Shown piece after piece: positions 41,261 through 51,203 of a stretch of DNA of 64,000 nt. Source of the stretch: Paenibacillus contaminans (GTDB taxonomy: Bacteria; Bacillota; Bacilli; Paenibacillales; NBRC-103111); the NCBI RefSeq assembly GCF_003285015.1, contig NZ_QMFB01000012.1:221137-285136 (forward strand), in the 5' to 3' direction. Each line of letters opens with the position of its first letter. The first letter of the stretch is position 1. The translations under genes and the position numbers were made by a program. The notes under the pieces were generated by a model. It searched no databases. It saw nothing but the letters and a program-made list of their open reading frames with translations, and had not been told where the DNA came from.

Positions 41261-42415
41261 TTAGGTATAATGTTTGCCGATCTCACCGATCGCATAAATC
41301 AAATGGTCTACGTCTTCCTCATTCGTAAAATACCCCACGCTAGCGCGTACCGCCCCGGTTTCCGTGGTTCCCGCCGTTTCATGACCAAGCGGTGTGCAAT
41401 GGAATCCGGCCCGCACCGCAATTTGGAACGATTGATCGAGAATAAAAGCTGTCTCGGAAGCATCGATACCGTTCATTCGGAACGAGACGATTCCTGTTTT
41501 ATTTTCCCCTAATTTTGGGCCAAGCACCTCTACTCCAGCCATTCCCAGCAAACCTTCCATAATCCGCTGCGTTAGCATCCATTCCTTATGGTGGATTTTC
41601 TCGACCGTTTCCCGGAGAATGAATTTCACTCCCTCATTTAATCCCGCTAAGCCCGGCGTGTTCTGTGTCCCCGATTCGTATCGATCCGGCCTCACGCTTG
41701 GTTGGTCGATCGCTTCGGATTGGCTGCCTGTCCCTCCATGAATAAGAGGCTCCAATTCTATATCAGGATGAACATACAACCCGCCTGTTCCTTGCGGCCC
41801 CAGAAGCCCTTTATGACCCGGAAAGGCCAGCATATCAATTCCTATAGCCTGCACGTCTATAGGCACCGTACCGGCCGTCTGAGCGGCATCTACAAGCAAC
41901 CTTACCCCCTTGGCCCTGCACATTTCAGCGATGATTTCAATCGGCGCAATGGTACCGAGCAAATTTGAGCTATGGCTGCACACAAACAACCTTGTATTCG
42001 CCTTAAACGCTTTCTGAACTTCGGCAGGATCAATCTTTCCTTCGCGGTCTGCTTGAACATAAGTGATTTCAATTTGTTTCGTGCGCCGCAAATATTCAAG
42101 CGGTCTTCGCACGGAATTGTGCTCAATCGATGTACAGATTACATGATCGTTCTCTCTTATGAAACCTTTAATCGCCAAATTCAAAGCATCCGTTGTGTTC
42201 AGACTGAAGCTAATATCGTTCGGATTTGCAATGTGAAAAAGCTTAGCTAACTGTTTGCGTGTTTCAAACATCGTCCTGCTTGCCTTGACAGCCATTTGAT
42301 GGCTTCCTCTACCCGGGTTGGCTGCGTATTCAAGCACGCAAGTACTCATCGCCTCTACAACCTCTTTTGGTTTAGGCCACGAGGAAGCGGCATGATCGAA
42401 GTAGTAGGTTTTCAT
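41261..42415 (-). CDS. cysteine desulfurase family PLP enzyme
   Basis: 384 aa, class V aminotransferase fold. PLP lysine in FPGHKGLLGPQGTGGLYV, His in SIEHNSVRRP, Asp in LLVDAAQTAG and a C-terminal Cys in RAGFHCTPLGHE that would take the sulfur. It would take sulfur (or selenium) from cysteine/selenocysteine; the DUF3343 protein nearby is a candidate acceptor. Confidence 0.9.
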   Translation of the reverse strand: MKTYYFDHAASSWPKPKEVVEAMSTCVLEYAANPGRGSHQMAVKASRTMFETRKQLAKLFHIANPNDISFSLNTTDALNLAIKGFIRENDHVICTSIEHNSVRRPLEYLRRTKQIEITYVQADREGKIDPAEVQKAFKANTRLFVCSHSSNLLGTIAPIEIIAEMCRAKGVRLLVDAAQTAGTVPIDVQAIGIDMLAFPGHKGLLGPQGTGGLYVHPDIELEPLIHGGTGSQSEAIDQPSVRPDRYESGTQNTPGLAGLNEGVKFILRETVEKIHHKEWMLTQRIMEGLLGMAGVEVLGPKLGENKTGIVSFRMNGIDASETAFILDQSFQIAVRAGFHCTPLGHETAGTTETGAVRASVGYFTNEEDVDHLIYAIGEIGKHYT

Positions 42416-42492
42416 TTGTTATTCACCTCTTTTTCCAACAACAAAGCATACCGTCCTTTCAAAAGAAAGGTACGGTATGCTTCGAATGTTTC

Positions 42493-43350
42493 TTACGATA
42501 TTTTACCCTGAAGAAGCTCGAGCAATCGTTCCAGATCATCCTTTGAATAGTACATCAATTCGATTTTCCCTTTATTATTGTTGTGCTTGATTTTAACCGT
42601 CGTCCGGTACATGCCGCGCAAGCTTTCTTCCAGTTGATCGATATACGGATCAGCTTTCTTTTTGGCCTTTGCATTTTTTACCGGCTTGCTTGATGTCTCT
42701 TCATGCTTTTTGATTGCCTCTTCGAGTTCCCGAACGCTCCATTGATACTGAATCGTTTGATTCGCGAGCTCGAGCAGAACTTTATTGTTTTTGATGCCGA
42801 CTAACGCTCTTGCGTGACCCATTGAGATTGTTCCACGTGAAACATGTTGTTTGATTTCCTCAGGCAGGTGAAGCAATCTCAAAAAGTTTGCAACATGCGA
42901 TCTGCTTTTCCCAACCTTCAAAGACAATTCTTCTTGCGTAAGCGAGAACGAATCCATCAACGACTGGTAAGCGACAGCTAACTCCATCGCATTCAGATCC
43001 TCACGCTGAACGTTCTCAATCAGAGCGATCTCCATCACTTGCTGATCGGAAAATTTCTTCACTACAGCCGGAATTGAAGTTTTTCCGCTTATTTGCGATG
43101 CGCGGAACCTTCTTTCCCCTGCAATGATTTCATATCCCTTAAGAACCGTTCTTACAATGATCGGTTGAATGACGCCATGTTCCTTAATTGATGCGGCAAG
43201 CTCGTTAATGCTTTCATCATTAAAGGTTTTACGCGGTTGATACGGATTGGCTCGAAGCTGCGCCAAAGGAATCTCGATTACTTTCTCGTCTTCGCTAATG
43301 TTAAGGGATGGGATTAAAGCATCCAAACCGCGCCCCAAGCGTTTATTCAT
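42493..43350 (-). CDS. parB: chromosome partitioning protein ParB (Spo0J)
   Basis: 285 aa from ATG 43350, overlapping the parA stop. N-terminal MNKRLGRGLDALIPSL, the CTPase/ParB motif GERRFRAS, the HTH (LSLKVGKSRSHVANFLRLL) and a C-terminal dimer domain. It loads at parS, spreads as a clamp and recruits SMC. A perfect parS lies inside the gene at 42829. Confidence 0.97.
   Translation of the reverse strand: MNKRLGRGLDALIPSLNISEDEKVIEIPLAQLRANPYQPRKTFNDESINELAASIKEHGVIQPIIVRTVLKGYEIIAGERRFRASQISGKTSIPAVVKKFSDQQVMEIALIENVQREDLNAMELAVAYQSLMDSFSLTQEELSLKVGKSRSHVANFLRLLHLPEEIKQHVSRGTISMGHARALVGIKNNKVLLELANQTIQYQWSVRELEEAIKKHEETSSKPVKNAKAKKKADPYIDQLEESLRGMYRTTVKIKHNNNKGKIELMYYSKDDLERLLELLQGKIS
42829..42844 (+). 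promoter_or_regulatory. parS site (16/16)
   Basis: TGTTCCACGTGAAACA, perfect, inside parB. About 11 kb from dnaA. Confidence 0.95.
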
Positions 43351-44104
43351 AAGAAACCACTTCCTTTGCCAGTTCCAAATAAACTTCCGCACCTTTAGAA
43401 CGAGGATCATAGGTGATAATTGACTGTCCGTGGCTCGGCGCTTCGCTTAATCTTATGTTACGAGGAATGATGGTTTGATACACTTTGTTTTGAAAATACT
43501 TTTTGACTTCTTCGATAACTTGAATGCCCAGATTCGTGCGCGCGTCGAACATCGTTAACAGAACGCCTTCGATTTGCAAGGTCGTATTCAAATGTTTTTG
43601 TACAAGGCGAACCGTATTGAGCAATTGACTCAAGCCTTCCAATGCGTAATACTCGCATTGAATAGGAATGATGACGGAGTCTGCAGCCGTTAACGAGTTA
43701 ATCGTAAGAATACCTAAAGAAGGCGGACAATCAATTAAAATATAATCAAACATATGCTTCACAAGATGCAAAGACTTTTTCAGACGTACTTCACGGGATA
43801 TCGTAGGGACGAGTTCGATTTCAGCGCCGGCTAGTTGAATTGTTGCAGGAATGATCTTTAGATTGGGGAGTTTTGTTTCCATCATTGCATCTTTGGGATG
43901 CACATCATTAATGATGACATCGTATATGCAATTGACGACATCAGCTTTATTCACGCCGATCCCGCTTGTTGTATTCCCTTGGGGATCGATATCGACCAAC
44001 AGAACCCTTTTCCCTAGCTGAGCCAGAGACGCACCCAAGTTGACGGAGGTTGTCGTTTTCCCGACCCCGCCCTTTTGGTTTGCGACCGCAATGATCTTGG
44101 ACAA
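43343..44104 (-). CDS. parA: chromosome partitioning ATPase ParA (Soj)
   Basis: 253 aa. Deviant Walker A KGGVGKTTTSVNLG, Walker B IDCPPSLG. It binds DNA as an ATP dimer, moves ParB-parS complexes and modulates DnaA. Overlaps parB by 8 nt. Confidence 0.97.
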   Translation of the reverse strand: MSKIIAVANQKGGVGKTTTSVNLGASLAQLGKRVLLVDIDPQGNTTSGIGVNKADVVNCIYDVIINDVHPKDAMMETKLPNLKIIPATIQLAGAEIELVPTISREVRLKKSLHLVKHMFDYILIDCPPSLGILTINSLTAADSVIIPIQCEYYALEGLSQLLNTVRLVQKHLNTTLQIEGVLLTMFDARTNLGIQVIEEVKKYFQNKVYQTIIPRNIRLSEAPSHGQSIITYDPRSKGAEVYLELAKEVVSYE

Positions 44105-44897
44105 AACCTTTCACCTCAAATGAAAATTGTGCCCCGTTCGGCAAATCTGATCCCGGAGCCAATGAATAACAGCTTTATGCAGGTATGTATCAATTAGCCG
44201 TTATTCCAAAAAAATTGCTCTATCACCTAGCTTGATCGGGACCGAAGGAGCTGTTGCTTCAGAAGAAACGGCTACGCCCAAATTCGGACTTGCAATAACA
44301 AAAGTTTCTCTTGAAAACGATCAGACCTATGGAACCAAACAACAACAAGCATCCTAAAGCTAATCGCTATAAAGGCCCTTGCTGAAGTACCCTTATTGAA
44401 GTTCACCTATATAACTAGCTCACATTTCAGACTTGGCCTTTAGACGTTAACGCTTATCGCAGGTCAGTATTTCACCCACCATATACTTCACATTCAGCCA
44501 GGGACAACTTTGCCTCACTATGCTTAATCGCTCTCGAAATAAGCGACTTCGCATGCTCAGTTGAGTTACATTCACCCAAAAATGGAAACATTAGCGAAGA
44601 ATTATTCTCACATTTCAAAGATAAACGGCTTCGCTGTCCTAACGTTTTCGAAGAAAGCGATATCGTAAGCATATATGCTTACAGGCAGGCACGTTTACCA
44701 GGAAATCGAACAATCCGAGAGAAACACTTTCTGAAATTTCAAGAAAAGCCCCGATAACGGAGCCATTGCTGAAGAACTCTTCTATTATACCATTTCTGAA
44801 AAATTTTGCACGTTGATAGAAAAGAAAATATTTAGAAATACCTGCCTTTTATGTAACATCCCACAATCATTGAGGTCGCAAAAAAACGGGTACGTTC
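44105..44897. other. 793-bp gap between parA and noc
   Basis: No reading frame with a ribosome-binding site. It contains an 18-bp perfect palindrome GTAAGCATATATGCTTAC (44665-44682) and a reverse-strand extended -10 TGGTATAAT at about 44791-44799 that could drive parAB through a long leader. Sequence is more AT-rich than neighbours. Confidence 0.5.
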
Positions 44898-45716
44898 TTA
44901 TTTATTTTTCGGTATCGTAATAATAATTTCTAAACGATCCTCATAGTTTTTCTCATCCGATTTAATGTTCATTCCTGAGCTCGTGATCATTTCAACCGAC
45001 TGACGAATCGTGTTAACAGCAAGTCGAATATCCTTTGAAAATGAAACGCGCTTCCGCTTCTTCAGCTTTTCAGTTTCATTATAAAAGGCAACTCTCGCTT
45101 CCGTTTGCTTGACGTTGAGATCCTTGGCCACGACCTCCTGAAGCACTTTCTCCTGAAGCTCTTCCGAATCCAAAGAAAGCAATGCCCTGGCATGCCGCTC
45201 CGTTATTTTACGATCCATAAGCGCATTTTTAACCGGTTCGCCAAGCTGGATCAGCCGAATTTTATTGGCGATCGTCGATTGGCTTTTACCTAACCGTTGA
45301 GCCAAGCTTTCTTGTGTGAGCTGATGCAACTCCATGAGTTTCTGGTATGCTAGAGCTTCTTCAATCGCCGTTAACCCTTCACGCTGCAAGTTCTCAATTA
45401 ATGCGATAGAGGCCGCTTGCGAATCGTTAAAGTCACGAATGATCGCAGGAATCGTTTCATAGCCCAGCTTGCATACAGCTCGCCAACGACGCTCACCCGC
45501 AATGATTTCGTATTTTCCGTTACGCGCGCGAACGACGATCGGTTGAATGACGCCATGTGTTTTGATCGTTTGGCACAGTTCGTCGATTCGTTCTTCATCA
45601 AAAATGGTTCTCGGTTGATAAGGGCTCGGAGCAACGTCGCCGACTGCTAAGTTTTTAATTTCTTCATTGGGGTTCCGCTCCGCAAAGCCAAAAATTCTCG
45701 AGATTTGCTCCTTCAT
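44898..45716 (-). CDS. noc: nucleoid occlusion protein Noc
   Basis: 272 aa from ATG 45716, giving the family start MKEQISRIFGF; AAGGTGG is 12 nt upstream, rather far. ParB-like fold: GERRWRAV, HTH (LAQRLGKSQSTIANKIRLIQ) and a C-terminal dimer domain. The amphipathic N-terminal helix would bind the membrane. It blocks division over the nucleoid. A paralogue of parB. Confidence 0.94.
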   Translation of the reverse strand: MKEQISRIFGFAERNPNEEIKNLAVGDVAPSPYQPRTIFDEERIDELCQTIKTHGVIQPIVVRARNGKYEIIAGERRWRAVCKLGYETIPAIIRDFNDSQAASIALIENLQREGLTAIEEALAYQKLMELHQLTQESLAQRLGKSQSTIANKIRLIQLGEPVKNALMDRKITERHARALLSLDSEELQEKVLQEVVAKDLNVKQTEARVAFYNETEKLKKRKRVSFSKDIRLAVNTIRQSVEMITSSGMNIKSDEKNYEDRLEIIITIPKNK

Positions 45717-46253
45717 ATCGATGCATAACCACCTTAACATGAAAAATCGTCTGACAAAGGTACCGGTACTTATTCATCAACATATAAGTGAAGCCGATGC
45801 CATAATCTATCATTCTAGCAAACTCTCAACTAGATCACGTTCTTGTCTAGCAACGATAATCATCCATGCGCCGACGAGTCAACAACTATGATACAATTAT
45901 TCGATCCAGCGACCATGCCATTTCGTAAAAGGAAATCAGCTGTCTATTGGAGCATCATGATCTCAAGAGACTTAAAGTGGTTTTCCCTTAGACCACAGAC
46001 AACTGACTTAGTAACGGTTCGTTAAAGACATTTCAAGTTTACATGAAACGAAATGACAGCATGGATCAGATCTATATTCAGAGAATACGAAGAAGAGACA
46101 CCGCAAAAACAAGCGATCTCTTCACTTCCTATTCCCCAATCACCATATAATACTAATTCAACAACTTATGCTTATTTCCTGCATTAGACAATAAATTGTT
46201 CCACGTGAAACACGCTCAATGAAAATCAAATTTTAACGATAAGTTTGCTCCAG
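45717..46253. other. gap between noc and rsmG
   Basis: No supported gene. Holds a parS site (46197-46212) and a possible noc promoter on the reverse strand (TTGACT, 17 bp, TTATCG, near 45860-45890). Confidence 0.45.
46197..46212 (+). promoter_or_regulatory. parS site (16/16)
   Basis: TGTTCCACGTGAAACA, perfect, between noc and rsmG, about 7 kb from dnaA. Confidence 0.95.
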
Positions 46254-46976
46254 TTAAATCAAAGGCGTTTTCAAAGGCGTCCCCGCTTTTCGGGGATATT
46301 TGGCCGGTGTTGCAGCAATTTTGCGAATGACCACTAAGTGCCGCTGCGCCTGCTCGATAGGAAGCTCGAATTGATGAACCTGCATGAGTTTACCTCTAAG
46401 CTCCCGCAAGCTTAGCCCCGCTTCCCTCACCTCTTCCTGCGGATCCGATCCTTTCATGGATACAAAGACGCCGTCTTTACGCACAAAAGGCAAACAAAAT
46501 TCATTCAGCGCAGCCAAACGCGCTACAGCCCGGGCTGTGACTACATCAAATTGATCGCGATACTCCTCCTTCCGCGCCAAGTCCTCTGCTCGTCCATGAA
46601 CGCAAGCCACATCCTTTAATCCCAGCGTATCTCGCACATGCGACAAAAACTGAATGCGTTTGTTTAAGGAGTCGACCAAAGTGACACGCAAATGAGGAAA
46701 AGCAATTTTGAGCGGAACGCTCGGAAATCCCGCTCCGGTACCGATATCGGCCAGCGTTTCCACTTTAGTGAGATCGACATAAAAAGCGAGAGAAAGCGAG
46801 TCGTAAAAATGCTTTACATACACCTGCTCCCGCTCCGTTATTCCCGTTAAATTCATCTTCTCATTCCACAGCACAAGCTCACGGAAATACTGTTCAAATT
46901 GTACGAACTGATGTTCCGTGAGCGTGATGCCATGCTCTGAAAGTCTAGTCTGAAAATCTGAAATCACTTGATCCAT
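46254..46976 (-). CDS. rsmG: 16S rRNA (guanine527-N7)-methyltransferase
   Basis: 240 aa. SAM motif ADIGTGAGFPSVPL, LVDSLNKRIQFL and TARAVARLAALNEFC. It methylates G527 of 16S rRNA. It follows mnmG by 5 nt in the conserved order. Confidence 0.96.
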   Translation of the reverse strand: MDQVISDFQTRLSEHGITLTEHQFVQFEQYFRELVLWNEKMNLTGITEREQVYVKHFYDSLSLAFYVDLTKVETLADIGTGAGFPSVPLKIAFPHLRVTLVDSLNKRIQFLSHVRDTLGLKDVACVHGRAEDLARKEEYRDQFDVVTARAVARLAALNEFCLPFVRKDGVFVSMKGSDPQEEVREAGLSLRELRGKLMQVHQFELPIEQAQRHLVVIRKIAATPAKYPRKAGTPLKTPLI

Positions 46977-46981
46977 ATTCC

Positions 46982-48871
46982 CTACCCTCGTGCCGCAACG
47001 ACTTGATTGTATTGTTCCAAATAAACGAGCAAAATCGAAATGTCCGCCGGAGTAACCCCCGAAATACGAGTTGCTTGCCCGATCGAGACCGGACGAATTT
47101 TAGAGAGTCTGTCCTTGGCTTCGTTCGCAAGACCATGAACATCCGTGTACACGATATCTTCCGGAATTCTCTTCTTTTCCATCTTTTTGAGACGTTCGAC
47201 CTGCGCCAATTGTTTCTCGATATACCCTGTGTACTTAATTTGTATTTCGACCTGCTCCTTCATCTCATCCGTTAAGACATAGGGGGATGGCGACATCCGC
47301 TCGATATGAGCATAAGTAACCTCCGGACGGCGAAGCAGCGAAACGATATCCACGCGATTATTCAAGACCACTGTGCCGGCTTCTTCAAGTATCTGCTGGA
47401 TGTGCGGCTCGGGTCCGACCTTCGTCGATTTCAGCCGATCGAGCTCCTGCTCAACCGTAGCTTTCTTGCTGCTGAAGCGTTGATACCGCTCTTCGCTTAT
47501 TAAACCGATGTCGTAACCGATCGGCGTCAGTCTCAAATCCGCATTGTCGTGGCGGAGCAAAAGCCTATACTCGGCACGTGAAGTAAGCAGCCGATAAGGC
47601 TCGCTTGCGCCTTTGGTTACGAGGTCATCGATAAGAACGCCGATGTAACCCTCGGAACGATCCAATACGACCGCCTCTTTCCCTTGAATCAATCGCGCAG
47701 CATTAATGCCGGCCATTACACCCTGCGCGGCCGCTTCCTCATAACCGGACGTTCCGTTAATTTGCCCTGCAGTAAACAACCGTTTAATAAGCTTGGTCTC
47801 CAGTGAAGGCCATAGCTGCGTCGGCACGACAACGTCATATTCGATCGCATAACCGGTACGCATCATCTCCGCCTTCTCCAATCCAGGAATGGTGCGCAAA
47901 ATTTTCAATTGCACGTCTTCCGGCATACTTGTCGAAAGCCCTTGAACATAATATTCAGAAGTATTACGACCTTCCGGTTCAAGGAAAATTTGATGCTTAG
48001 GCTTATCGCTGAAACGAACGATTTTATCCTCAATCGAAGGACAATAACGCGCTCCCGCCCCTTCTATCGCTCCGGAAAACATAGGGGCACGGTGAAGATT
48101 ATCACTGATGATTTTATGCGTTTCTTCCGACGTGTAAGTCAACCAGCATGGCAGCTGATTCGGCACCGGATCCGTCGTATCGTAAGAGAAAAACTTCGGA
48201 TTCTCGTCTCCGGGCTGTATTTCCGTTTTGCTGAAGTCGATCGAATCCTTGTGAATACGCGGAGGCGTTCCTGTCTTAAATCGAACAAGGTCCAAACCCA
48301 GCTGACGAAGATTTTCCGAAAGCTTGACGGAAGGCTGTTGATTATTAGGACCGCTCTCATACATCAGCTCTCCCATAATCACTTTGCCGCGCAAATACGT
48401 TCCCGTCGTAAGAACGACCGCTTTGGCAAAATATTGCGCTCCCGTCTTCGTTACTACCCCTTTGCACTCGCCGTCTTCAACGATCAGCTCTTCGACCATA
48501 CCTTGTCTCATCGTTAAATTTTCGGTACGTTCGATCGTTTGCTTCATCATATGCTGATACAAATACTTGTCCGCTTGCGCACGCAGCGCATGAACGGCCG
48601 GTCCCTTGCCCGTGTTAAGCATACGCAATTGGATGTAGGTTTTATCGATATTGCGTCCTATTTCTCCGCCCAGCGCATCGATTTCACGAACAACATGCCC
48701 TTTAGCCGGTCCGCCGATCGACGGATTACAAGGCATGAATGCGACCATATCCAGATTGATCGTCAGAAGCAGCGTTTTACAGCCCATTCGGGCGGAAGCA
48801 AGAGCCGCTTCGCTTCCCGCATGGCCGGCTCCGATAACGAGTACATCGTACTCGCCTGCATGGTAACTCAT
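46982..48871 (-). CDS. mnmG: tRNA uridine-34 carboxymethylaminomethyl synthesis protein MnmG
   Basis: 629 aa. FAD-binding GAGHAGSEAALASARMG near the N-terminus, CNPSIGGPAKGH, GYEEAAAQG and the C-terminal helical domain. With MnmE it modifies the wobble uridine of several tRNAs. Gene pair with mnmE. Confidence 0.97.
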   Translation of the reverse strand: MSYHAGEYDVLVIGAGHAGSEAALASARMGCKTLLLTINLDMVAFMPCNPSIGGPAKGHVVREIDALGGEIGRNIDKTYIQLRMLNTGKGPAVHALRAQADKYLYQHMMKQTIERTENLTMRQGMVEELIVEDGECKGVVTKTGAQYFAKAVVLTTGTYLRGKVIMGELMYESGPNNQQPSVKLSENLRQLGLDLVRFKTGTPPRIHKDSIDFSKTEIQPGDENPKFFSYDTTDPVPNQLPCWLTYTSEETHKIISDNLHRAPMFSGAIEGAGARYCPSIEDKIVRFSDKPKHQIFLEPEGRNTSEYYVQGLSTSMPEDVQLKILRTIPGLEKAEMMRTGYAIEYDVVVPTQLWPSLETKLIKRLFTAGQINGTSGYEEAAAQGVMAGINAARLIQGKEAVVLDRSEGYIGVLIDDLVTKGASEPYRLLTSRAEYRLLLRHDNADLRLTPIGYDIGLISEERYQRFSSKKATVEQELDRLKSTKVGPEPHIQQILEEAGTVVLNNRVDIVSLLRRPEVTYAHIERMSPSPYVLTDEMKEQVEIQIKYTGYIEKQLAQVERLKKMEKKRIPEDIVYTDVHGLANEAKDRLSKIRPVSIGQATRISGVTPADISILLVYLEQYNQVVAARG

Positions 48872-48992
48872 CGTTTTTCCCTCCTAAACACATTCCTTTT
48901 ACAAAAGAAAATTCATAACCGTTTGACTGTACTCCGCCAGCTACATTCCAAGCCGCTCTTCCAGCCGGCAAATGATACTCGCACTTGCTCCT

Positions 48993-50369
48993 CTACTTCC
49001 CTAAACAAAATTGCGAAAATATTTGATCGATCAATGACTCGCCCATGGAATCGCCGATAATTTCACCAAGCTCTTCCCATGCGTTCCGGACATCGATCTG
49101 AACCATATCGATAGGCGTAAACAACTCCGCAGCCTGTATCGCTTCATTTAAGGAAGCTTTCGCTTTGTTCAGCAATTGAATATGTCTGACATTGCTGACG
49201 TAGGTCAAATCGTTCGATTCCAGCTTGCCCTCGAAAAAAATCATGCTGATCGCCTGTTCAAGCTCACGCAGGCCCTCTTCCTCTTGCACCGACATCATCA
49301 CGATGCGCTCCGGAGGAACGAACCGGGCTAACTGCTCCGTATCCAGCTTACGATCCAGGTCGGTTTTATTCACGATGACGATCAGCTGACGATCATTTAA
49401 CTCTTCCAACAGCTTCAGGTCGTCCTCATGCAAGCTTTCGTTATGGTTGAGCACGAGCAAAATAAGATCGGCCTCCGCTAATGCGTGCTTTGAGCGTTCG
49501 ACCCCGATCCGTTCGACGACATCGCTTGTCTCGCGGATACCGGCGGTATCCAGCAATTTAAGCGGAATGCCGTTAAGGGTAACGAACTCTTCGATGACAT
49601 CTCGCGTAGTTCCCGGTATATCCGTCACGATCGCTTTATTCTCCTGAGTCAATGCGTTAAGAAGCGACGACTTCCCGACATTCGGACGCCCGACGATCGC
49701 CGTCACAATACCTTCCCGGAGCATTTTTCCCTGACTGGCTGCTTTCAACAAATCATCGACTTCCGCGATCGCTAGCCGGCATCTGTCTTTAATATATGCA
49801 TTTGTCAGCTCTTCCACATCGTGTTCGGGATAATCGATGTTCACCTCGATATGGGCCATAAGCTCAACCAATTGATGACGCAGCGCTTTGATTCGTTTGG
49901 ATAAGGAGCCCTCAACCTGTTTCAACGCAATCTTGAATGCCCGGTCGGACTTGGCGCGAATCAGATCGATAACCGCTTCCGCCTGGGACAAATCGATACG
50001 TCCGTTCAGGAACGCGCGTTTCGTAAACTCACCGGGTTCCGCAAGTCTCGCCCCATTGCCCAGAAGCAGCTCAAGCACTTTCCGAACGGATACGAACCCG
50101 CCGTGGCAGCCGATCTCGACCACATCCTCCATCGTAAAAGAACGCGGAGCGCGCATGACCGTAACAAGCGCTTCCTCTAAACGCTCATTCGTCTCGGGAT
50201 CGTAAATATATCCGTAATGGACCGTATGCGTTTGTACCTCGGACAACTTCTCCTTGGCTGTAAAAATCCGTTCAACCGTACGGACCGCTTCGGATCCGCT
50301 CACCCTAATAATCGCGATGCCGCCTTCCCCTGTCGGGGTTGAAATAGCGGCAATTGTATCGTGAATCAT
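48993..50369 (-). CDS. mnmE: tRNA modification GTPase MnmE
   Basis: 458 aa. N-terminal tetrahydrofolate-binding domain (IAAISTPTGEGGIAIIRVSG), helical domain, G domain (GRPNVGKSSLLN, DIPGTTRD, DTAG, NKTD) and the C-terminal CLGK. Works with MnmG. Confidence 0.97.
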   Translation of the reverse strand: MIHDTIAAISTPTGEGGIAIIRVSGSEAVRTVERIFTAKEKLSEVQTHTVHYGYIYDPETNERLEEALVTVMRAPRSFTMEDVVEIGCHGGFVSVRKVLELLLGNGARLAEPGEFTKRAFLNGRIDLSQAEAVIDLIRAKSDRAFKIALKQVEGSLSKRIKALRHQLVELMAHIEVNIDYPEHDVEELTNAYIKDRCRLAIAEVDDLLKAASQGKMLREGIVTAIVGRPNVGKSSLLNALTQENKAIVTDIPGTTRDVIEEFVTLNGIPLKLLDTAGIRETSDVVERIGVERSKHALAEADLILLVLNHNESLHEDDLKLLEELNDRQLIVIVNKTDLDRKLDTEQLARFVPPERIVMMSVQEEEGLRELEQAISMIFFEGKLESNDLTYVSNVRHIQLLNKAKASLNEAIQAAELFTPIDMVQIDVRNAWEELGEIIGDSMGESLIDQIFSQFCLGK

Positions 50370-50549
50370 CTTTCACACTCCAACTTGCATACAGACAACC
50401 GCGCAAGCATACGCAGAATCAGCATGTTATTCCTACTACTTGACGTTATTCAAAAATGCAACCTTATCAAAAAAAGCAATGACCTCGCGATACTGCCTGA
50501 AGTCATTGCGCATTCTATCGTTTCATAATCCGGCTTAACAATCCGCGAT

Positions 50550-51167
50550 TCATCGCATTACAATGACTACGCGGCGATTCGGTTCCTCGCCTTTGCTGTA
50601 CGTCTTAACGGAGGGGTGATCCTGCAAATGCGAGTGAATCACCTTTCGTTCTTGCGGCGACATCGGCTCAAGAACAACCTCTTTCTTGGAGCGGATCACG
50701 CGGGAAGCAAGTCTTTCGGAAAGCTGCTCCAGCGTCTGCCTCCGGCGCTCCCGGAATTGCTCGGCATCAAGTACAATTCTTACATGTGAGGTAGAGAAGC
50801 GATTGGCCACGATATTCGTCAAATACTGCAGCGCATCAAGCGTCTGCCCTCTTCGGCCGATCAAAATGCCAAGCTCGCTTCCCGTCAAATTCAACAATAC
50901 GCCATCCTTGTCCGACTGTTTCTCGACGCGAACGTTAAGTTCCATCGTTCGAAAAACATTCTGTAGAAATGATATGGTTTCTTCAATCGGATCCGGAATC
51001 ACTTCAAGCTCCACTTTCGCTCCCTTGGAGCCGATCAGGCCGAACAATCCTTTGGAGGGCTGCTCCAATACGGACACGTTAACCCGGTCCTCCGATACGT
51101 TAAGCTGCGCTAAGCCTTGCTTGACCGCTTCTTCAACCGATTTTGCCGATACCACAATCTTTTTCAT
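50550..51167 (-). CDS. jag: RNA-binding protein Jag/KhpB
   Basis: 205 aa. Jag-N domain (1-50: MKKIVVSAKSVEEAVKQGLA), KH domain (about 75-130, LIGRRGQTLDALQYL) and R3H domain (about 140-205, MSPQERKVIHSHLQ). Binds RNA, linked to cell-wall and division control; paired with yidC (SpoIIIJ-associated). Confidence 0.95.
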   Translation of the reverse strand: MKKIVVSAKSVEEAVKQGLAQLNVSEDRVNVSVLEQPSKGLFGLIGSKGAKVELEVIPDPIEETISFLQNVFRTMELNVRVEKQSDKDGVLLNLTGSELGILIGRRGQTLDALQYLTNIVANRFSTSHVRIVLDAEQFRERRRQTLEQLSERLASRVIRSKKEVVLEPMSPQERKVIHSHLQDHPSVKTYSKGEEPNRRVVIVMR

Positions 51168-51203
51168 TTGGACAGGCCACCCCTATGATTTAGATGGACG
51201 ACA

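Noticed and set aside
44472..44672. 66-codon frame between noc and parA
   Set aside because: No ribosome-binding site; starts inside the 18-bp palindrome; composition not protein-like.
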